DNA from: Tenodera sinensis
Taxonomy: Eukaryota > Arthropoda > Insecta > Mantodea > Mantidae
DNA: 64,000 nt
Assembly: GCA_030765045.1 (NCBI GenBank)
Contig: CM060967.1
Location: forward strand, 172,332,251 to 172,396,250
Direction of reading: 5' to 3'
Of the stretch, positions 58,272 through 64,000 are shown in pieces. Every line of letters starts with the position of its first letter. The first letter of the stretch is position 1. Under the pieces are notes generated by a model. It saw only the letters and a list, made by a program, of their open reading frames with translations, made no database searches and was not told the DNA's origin. Position numbers and translations under genes: made by a program.

Positions 58272-58490
58272 ACACACACACACACACACAAACACACACG
58301 CACGCACGCGCGCGCGCACACACACAACAAGGAATATCGCCGAAATGGTTCAGCGCTCAAGAAATGCATTTGGACATTAATTGTGTGTTTTAAGGACTTC
58401 TAGAATAGTATGATTTCGTCTGTGTCTTGCGGTTTGCCAGTTATACAAGTCATCAAGAATAAAGAGGACTACATGGGGTTTAGCCAGACC
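58205..58490 (-). mobile_element. Family A minus piece (module 6-5) with a third-site (CA)n
   Basis: CCATTTGAGAAAAGTTTAAG, then (CA)n at 58238-58326, ACAAGGAATATCGCCGAAAT, GTTTTAAGGACTTC, TTTGCCAGTTATACAAGTCA, ACTACATGGGGTTTAGCCAG. The CA array lies in the AAACTCACACAAATAAC segment, a position different from other copies. Confidence 0.85.
58238..58326 (+). repeat. (CA)n with CG-rich variants, inside family A
   Basis: About 35 CA units with TACA, AACA and CG interruptions. Confidence 0.93.
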
Positions 58491-58539
58491 CCTGGGCGTC
58501 CACGGACCACCTTCTGATAACGATAGGTCTAAATGTAGC

Positions 58540-58795
58540 AGTACTTATTCTCTTCTGAAATGTGTGGCCGTTATTCATTTTTGATCTCTCTGTCATTAGA
58601 GTGAATGGAATTTCGAAGGCATCACGTAGCGACCAGCTTTAACACATTTCTCAAACATTTAAAACCTACTGTATTTCCATATTTCCCTTGTACCTACAAG
58701 AATATACGTAATAAAATCATTTCTACAGGTGTCTATGTCGAATAACGTGGCGTAAACAGAGTAATAAGTGTTAGAAAAAATAGTTGCTAGGAATA
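58540..58795 (+). mobile_element. Family A plus piece (modules 6-8), right half of an inverted pair
   Basis: TACTTATTCTCTTCTGAAAT, GTGGCCGTTATTCATTTTTG, ACGTAGCGACCAGCTTTAAC, CCATATTTCCCTTGTACCTA and ATAGTTGCTAGG. It lacks the last 30 bp and lies about 135 bp upstream of the semaphorin exon. Confidence 0.85.
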
Positions 58796-58931
58796 GGGAG
58801 TAGGTAAACTTCTCAGATTTTTCTTGTTTCCCACTCTGTGCCTAACATAGTGTGTTTTACGTAGACTATACACTAAACACAATGACCCAACCACTAATGT
58901 TATGTAATGGTATCCCTGTCCTTGTTTGCAG

Positions 58932-59028
58932 GAGCAGAGGACGTATATCGCTTCGTGGGCAACGAAACACACACGGACTACTTCCGACTTGTCCTTCGGG
59001 AGGGCAATTCTCTTCTCGTCGGTGGAAG
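58932..59028 (+). CDS. Internal exon of a semaphorin gene (start of Sema domain)
   Basis: The 97-bp exon lies between a pyrimidine-rich acceptor ending TTTGCAG and a donor AAG/GTGAGT. With the first two bases completing a split codon, it reads without stop through RFVGNETHTDYF and NSLLVGGR, ending after two bases of the next codon (AG). This matches the N-terminal Sema beta-propeller of insect semaphorins, where an 'RF(L/V)GNES..D.F' stretch is followed by 'NSLLVGARN(I/V)VYN'. Semaphorins are membrane or secreted guidance ligands that bind plexins. The signal-peptide exon and the next exon were not found, so large introns are inferred. Class 1 (Sema1-like) is my best guess. The two other frames across the exon give no recognisable protein. 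A family A copy ends about 135 bp upstream. Confidence 0.87.
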
Positions 59029-59501
59029 GTGAGTACATAATATAGTGTCATTAAAATGTATGGTAACGCTCTGTTATGTGTGAGAGTTGCCGACGGAACG
59101 TAGACGTAGACGTATGTATGAAGCACTCGCGCTGAGGCTGGAGGTAGGTTATACCTACAGTGGATATTTATGTCCCCAATGTGCATTGAACATTATATCA
59201 CTCTTAGGTAAAACATCTCTTGCGTTAGAAATACAGTTATGCCGAATTGAATTTACGAATGTGATAGTAATTCCAGCATTCGAGAACAGGTCGTACAGGA
59301 TCTCCTGTACGGTATGTTTATCTGCACAGCACTTAGCCGCTTAATGCGACTTCATATGTGCAGTATAGAGGGTGTGCATATTTGTTCAAGCTTTTGTGTC
59401 TGTGGGCAATGGTTTCTTCCTGCATACCTAAGTTTGGATGCAGCAAGGAGGCAGGAGTAGGTGTTAGGGTAAGTATGTGTTAGAAGGGAGTAGTATTACC
59501 A
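59029..59501. other. Intron sequence downstream of the semaphorin exon
   Basis: Starts with GTGAGTACAT. No further exon or repeat recognised. Confidence 0.55.
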
Positions 59502-60080
59502 TTACCCACGGGTGTCCTTGGGTAGGCGGTAACTTTTCCTTCTACGGGGTGCTCTGTGGTCGTATTGACCTAGTGCCCGTACCAGCTCATTGGCGTGGGA
59601 GTTCAGTTTGGAATGCATGGTTCGGGATCGCTCCCTTACCAAGTCCATGATGTAGGGTAGTTCGGAGTGGTTATGAAGGATGTAAGACGAAAATCTACGC
59701 CCGGTATCATATATAGTTCTTAACGGCCTATTGTGCACTGTCTGCAGTTTGCGTATGGTGGAGGGTGCCGCCGATCCCCAGGCTTCGCAGCCATACAAGA
59801 TCAATGGCGGGATGATTGCCCGGTAAATGCGTAGTTTTAGGTAAGTGGGCATGGTGGATCGGAGGATAGGGCAGAGCTGTCTGAGCGCAGCGTGACCGAG
59901 TCCGGCCTTTGTGCGGACGTGTGGAGCGTATGTAGTCCGTGGTCGAAGAGAACGCCTAAGTATTTGGCGGAGGTTTCCCTTGGGATATTTCTCCGCCTGA
60001 GCCGAAGTGACCGTTCCGACCGCCAATGGCGAGTGCGGAGCTTTTCCGCGGATTAATAGCCATTCTTCACTTCTCACTCC
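59502..60080 (-). pseudogene. LINE reverse-transcriptase C-terminal fragment (Jockey-like)
   Basis: Minus frame 60077-59502 includes LRIYRAIIPPLILYGCEAWG, SAAPSTIRKLQTVHNRPLRT and ELVRALGQYDHRAPRRRK. 'K..IYRA...P.LLYG..AWG.AA...I.KLQ..QN..LR' is characteristic of Jockey/I-group non-LTR reverse transcriptases after the catalytic core. The preceding segment reads correctly only in another frame (SAKYLGVLFDHGL near 59950), so a frameshift is present. It is antisense to the semaphorin gene and lies in its intron. Confidence 0.85.
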
Positions 60081-61114
60081 AACGGCCGTAATGATTCATC
60101 AATTGTCACGTTGTATTCTTCTAAAGGGTTTGAAGTTAATGACAAACATGATATCAAATGCTTGTCCTCGACGCTTTTTGCTTAAAATACAATACAATGC
60201 AAGGCACTGGAAATAGAACCAAAATGCATCAGAAATTGATGGTTTTATCATGTAGGCAGTGACTTTACATTACTGCTATCTAGCAGCGAAAAGCGAAACT
60301 ACATTCATCAAGCAAAAAAGCATATTTTCAGCAGCACGGGCCCTATCGAGCAAAAGTTTTGTTTTTTCCAGTAATAAATAATAGCGTATTTCCTCATGTT
60401 TATAACTGCAGCAGAGAAGCACATGCTGATATCTCACTCCGTTAAATTTGATTGATTAGATGAAGAACTCGCCGAAAACGTTCCAGTTTGTCGACAAGAA
60501 CTGTGGCAAGAAGGTGTATAAAACTTGATCCGTACGTTAAAGAGATTAATTGGAGAAGAATTTGGAGCGAATTAAGGACGCCCAATTCGTGTAGCTGGTG
60601 CTGACGTTGACGTATTACAAGGTGTTACACAAGCAGCTTCTGCTGCAAGAACGGTGACAACATAATATTCTCTCTCCTACACTTTCAGGTAGAAATAAGC
60701 GTGAACAGCAGACCTGATGGAGGTAACTGAATCATCCCAATATTTATTTCTAGACAAAAGGCACAAGTTGGCATATCCGTTTCTATTTGAAAAGATAATA
60801 AAAGTTAGCGTGTTTCTAAATAATATTATAAGCAGGGACAATGAACATATGAACACGGGTCTGAAAGTCTTTATTGCCGAGTTACAAGACAAAACTGAAC
60901 GTTACAAATATTACTGGAAGTGGCTCGCTCCTGTTTCAACGTATATCCTAAGTCTGTATTCCAAGTTATCTTCCACTATGTTGATGTTTGTTCACGATAC
61001 ACTCGTCAGCACCAGTCCCTTGGCCTGCGTCATACACTACGTACAATTAGACAACGGTCCTTAAGCTGTAAATACAAGGCTTTTTTGTAGTGTTTAACGT
61101 CAGCTTTTACTACA
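60081..61114. other. Unassigned stretch
   Basis: A 115-codon plus frame (60717-61064) has no recognised domain; no splice-flanked exon seen. Confidence 0.45.
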
Positions 61115-61313
61115 TACGGCACCGCAGGCGGTGACACTGATGATACATGGAATGAAGATGGAGCACCGGTGGAATGAGATGGCGGGGGAAACCAGAGAAC
61201 CCGGAAGAAACCCGCCCCAGCGCCGCTTCGTCCACCACGAATCCCTCATGCGGTTGCCTGGGATCGAATCCGGGCCACTTTGGTAAGAAGCGTATGGTCT
61301 AACCACTCGGCCT
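61115..61313 (-). mobile_element. SINE type 2 copy (minus)
   Basis: The reverse complement reads GGCCGAGTGGTTAGACCATA (A box), CCCGGATTCGATCCCAGG (B box), GAGGGATTCGTGGTGGACGA and TTTCTTCCGGGTTCTCTGGT, matching the copy at 45515. Confidence 0.83.
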
Positions 61314-61659
61314 AAATATAGTGCTGAGGTTTGTTGCTATATTAGATTTCATAAGCCAGTTTAACTTGTATTCTTTGTCGGAGCTTTTTAACATTTTAGT
61401 GTTTTACTTTTTAGCGTTTTAACAACTAACCTTGTTTTTCATCTTTCTTAAGTTTAAGTTTTAAGTGTTTTAGTTTTAAGCTACTTTAACTTTTTAGCTG
61501 TTTTAGGGCAGTTTTCAGAAGTTGCGTTTCCCTGTTTTTATCTTTCGACTTCGGACCCTAATAGCATAGTTGTCGACGGGCCCTTAAACATTATACACAG
61601 ACTGACTCTACTCTGTTGGAAATTCATGAACTGTTTCATATCTGGTCAAATTCAATATC
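61314..61659. other. Unassigned T-rich stretch
   Basis: Contains diffuse TTTTAGTGTTTTA-like repeats (61385-61500) with no clear period. Confidence 0.45.
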
Positions 61660-62040
61660 ACTGTACCCTCAGAGTGTCAATATCCAATACAGGAGTGAAT
61701 AAATCAGAGACTTCAAATGTCCTCAGATGAAGAAAAACATTGCATTCAATTCAGGAGATCGAGGAGGCCAAGCAATGAATCTGCGTCACTAATCCAAATA
61801 TGCGGAAATTTATCATTCAATAAATTATGTACTGTTCGATTGCATTGAGCTGCAGCCCCATCGTGTAAAATCCACATTCATAGGATGCAGTCCACAGACA
61901 CATCAATCACATGATGCAACTAATTTTTAAGAAACTGTAGATATGTCTCTGCATTTAGGTTCGGAAGAAAAAATAGAGACCACTAAGATAATCATGAATT
62001 ATTCTACCCCAAACATTTAGGCAGAACTTCTGTTCATTCC
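61660..62040 (-). pseudogene. Mariner/Tc1-like transposase fragment, decayed
   Basis: Minus strand in shifting frames: NVWGRIIHDYL (near 62010), LHDGAAAQCNRTVHNLL (near 61865), RRFIAWPPRSPELN (near 61765) and GHLKSLIY (near 61720). 'HDGAPAH' and 'WPPRSPDLNPLDFFLWG..K..VY' are the second and third catalytic regions of mariner-like transposases. Asp in HDGA is kept; the third acidic residue appears as Glu in SPELN. Several stops and frameshifts are present. The satellite array starts about 90 bp further on. Confidence 0.82.
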
Positions 62041-62132
62041 GTACTTAGTTTATTTTTTGTTCCTAATACTTCGTACTCACAAGTGTATTAAGTTATCTAT
62101 ATTTAAAATGTCTCCAAAGAAATATAAATATT

Positions 62133-64000
62133 GGACAAGTACAACCTAAGTCTAAATGTTGTGGTGATAAATCATCAAACCACGGACAACGTCGGGTATT
62201 TCAGCTAGTAACAAAGAAACACAAGACTATTGGACAAGTACAACCTAAGTCTAAATGTTGTAGTGATAAATCATCAAACCACGGACAACGTCGGGTATTT
62301 CAGCTAGTAACAAAGAAACACAAGGCTAATGGACAAGTGCAGCCTAAGTCTAAATGTTGTAGTGATAAATCATCAAACCACGGACAACGCCGGGTATTTC
62401 AGCTAGTAACAAAGAAACACAAGGCTAATGGACAAGTACAACCTAAGTCTAAATGTTGTAGTGATAAATCATCAAACCACGGACAACGTCGGGTATTTCA
62501 GCTAGTAACAAAGAAACACAAGGCTATTGGACAAGTACAACCTAAGTCTAAATGTTGTAGTGATAAATCATCAAACCACGGACAACGTCGGGTATTTCAG
62601 CTAGTAACAAAGAAACACAAGGCTAATGGACAAGTGCAGCCTAAGTCTAAATGTTGTAGTGATAAATCATCAAACCACGGACAACGCCGGCTATTTCAGC
62701 TAGTAACAAAGAAACACAAGACTGTTGGACAACTACAACCTAAGTCTAAATGTTGTAGGGATAAAGCATCAAACCACGGACAACGTCGGGTATTTCAGCT
62801 AGTAACAAAGAACCACAAGACTATTGGACAACTACAACCTAAGTCTAAATGTTGTAGGGATAAATTATCAAACCACGGACAACGCCGGGTATTTCAGCTA
62901 GTAACAAAGAAACACAAGATTGTTGGACAAATACAACCTAAGTCTAAATGTTGTAGGGATAAATTATCAAACCACGGACAACGCCGGGTATTTCAGCTAG
63001 TAACAAAGAACCACAAGACTATTGGACAACTACAACCTAAGTCTAAATGTTGTAGGGATAAATTATCAAACCACGGACAACGCCGGGTATTTCAGCTAGT
63101 AACAAAGAAACACAAGATTGTTGGACAAATACAACCTAAGTCTAAATGTTGTAGGGATAAAGCATCAAACCACGGACAACGCCGAGTATTTCAGCTAGTA
63201 ACAAAGAACCACAAGACTGTTGGACAACTACAACCTAAGTCTAAATGTTGTAAGGATAAATTATCAAACCACGGACAACGTCGGGTATTTCAGCTAGTAA
63301 CAAAGAAACACAAGACTATTGGACAAGTACAACCTAAGTCTAAATGTTGTAGTGATAAATCATAAAACCACGGACAACGTCGGGTATTTCACCTAGTAAC
63401 AAAGAAACACAAGGCTATTGGACAAGTACAACCTAAGTCTAAATGTTGTAGTGATAAATCATCAAACCACGGACAACGTCGGGTATTTCAGCTAGTAACA
63501 AAGAAACACAAGACTATTGGACAAGTACAACCTAAGTCTAAATGTTGTAGTGATAAATCATCAAACTGCGGACAACGCCGGGTATTTCAGCTAGTAACAA
63601 AGAAACACAAGACTATTGGACAAGTACAACCTATGTCTAAATGTTGTAGTCATAAATCATCAAACTGCGGACAACGCCGGGTATTTCAGCTAGTAACAAA
63701 GAAACACAAGGCTATTGGACAAGTACAACCTAAGTCTAAATGTTGTAGTGATAAATCATCAAACTGCGGACAACGCCGGGTATTTCAGCTAGTAACAAAG
63801 AAACACAAGACTATTGGACAAGTACAACCTAAGTCTAAATGTTGTAGTGATAAATCATCAAACTGCGGACAACGCCGGGTATTTCAGCTAGTAACAATGA
63901 AACACAAGACTATTGGACAAGTACAACCTAAGTCTAAATGTTGTAGTGATAAATCATCAAACTGCGGACAACGTCGGGTATTTCAGCTAGTAACAAAGAA
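62133..64000 (+). repeat. 99-bp satellite array (18.9 units, continues past the window)
   Basis: Units begin GGACAAGTACAACCTAAGTC and contain AAATGTTGTAGTGATAAATC, ACCACGGACAACGTCGGGTA and TTTCAGCTAGTAACAAAGAA. The unit start recurs at 62133, 62232, ..., 63321 and 63915, i.e. exactly 99 bp over 18 periods without indels. One frame is open because 99 is divisible by 3 and the unit lacks an in-frame stop; it spells a 33-residue unit with QPKSKCC, NHGQRR and FQLVTKKHK. There is no ATG in that frame before 63365, and a TCA to TAA change at 63363-63365 stops it. Most differences between units are non-synonymous, which argues against protein selection. Confidence 0.93.

Noticed and set aside
62337..63365. 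342-codon open frame in the satellite as a protein-coding gene
   Set aside because: It begins at GTG, has no ATG, exists because the unit is 99 bp, ends at a point mutation, and unit differences are mostly non-synonymous.
62133..64000. CRISPR array
   Set aside because: The 99-bp units are contiguous with no unique spacers, and the context is eukaryotic.

Overview
The window looks like intron or intergenic DNA from a large, repeat-rich arthropod genome. The grounds are AT-rich sequence, dozens of long microsatellites, several tRNA-derived SINE families, decayed LINE and DNA-transposon genes, no operon-like gene packing, and one intron-flanked exon of an insect-type semaphorin. An insect with a big genome (for example cockroach or another polyneopteran) fits, but the species is inference.

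The only exon of an ordinary host gene I can defend is 58932-59028 (+). It is 97 bp, with a pyrimidine-rich 3' splice site and a GTGAGT donor, and encodes the start of a semaphorin Sema domain. No other exon of that gene was recognised.

The dominant feature is a dispersed family, here called family A: about 31 loci covering roughly 30% of the window. Its ordered modules are (1) a terminus ACTTTCTCTACTACGTATAG; (2) an arm with TTTGATGTCGAGATTTCACC and GTTTTGAGGCCCCCTGAATC; (3) usually a (TG)n array; (4) CTGTGGACAGCATAACTCAA and AAGGATGCGACACGAAGATT; (5) GGCTCTAACGATTTTGATTA and GGATGACTTTTGCATAACTG; (6) CCATTTCGGAGATATTCCTT; (7) CCCATATTCCCCTTGTACCT; (8) a 3' end AAGAGTAGAGAAAGTCATGT then GTGCAACACATCAGATTTTT. 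Module 1 contains ACTTTCTCTAC and module 8 its reverse complement GTAGAGAAAGT. Several loci carry an extra inverted copy of modules 1-3 after module 8, others are inverted pairs with 3' ends outside, and some switch strand several times. No copy has a credible reading frame, so the family looks non-autonomous. 'Plus' below means module 1 to 8 on the + strand.

Other layers: family B (three copies near 20.2, 40.1 and 52.7 kb); family C (45.0-46.5 kb, with a CCGAGC-gaa-GCTCGG hairpin); at least four tRNA-headed SINE families, several with target-site duplications; four LINE 3' fragments (16.1-16.6, 29.5-29.8, 47.3-47.9, 59.5-60.1 kb); decayed DDE/hAT/mariner-like transposases (1.6-2.4, 53.5-53.9, 55.6-56.0, 61.7-62.0 kb); a short insertion with a hammerhead-ribozyme core (49.03 kb); and a 99-bp satellite that runs off the right edge (62.13-64.0 kb). 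Nesting gives a relative order: family A first, then SINE, LINE and hammerhead-type insertions into it. The stretches between hold nothing I can assign.
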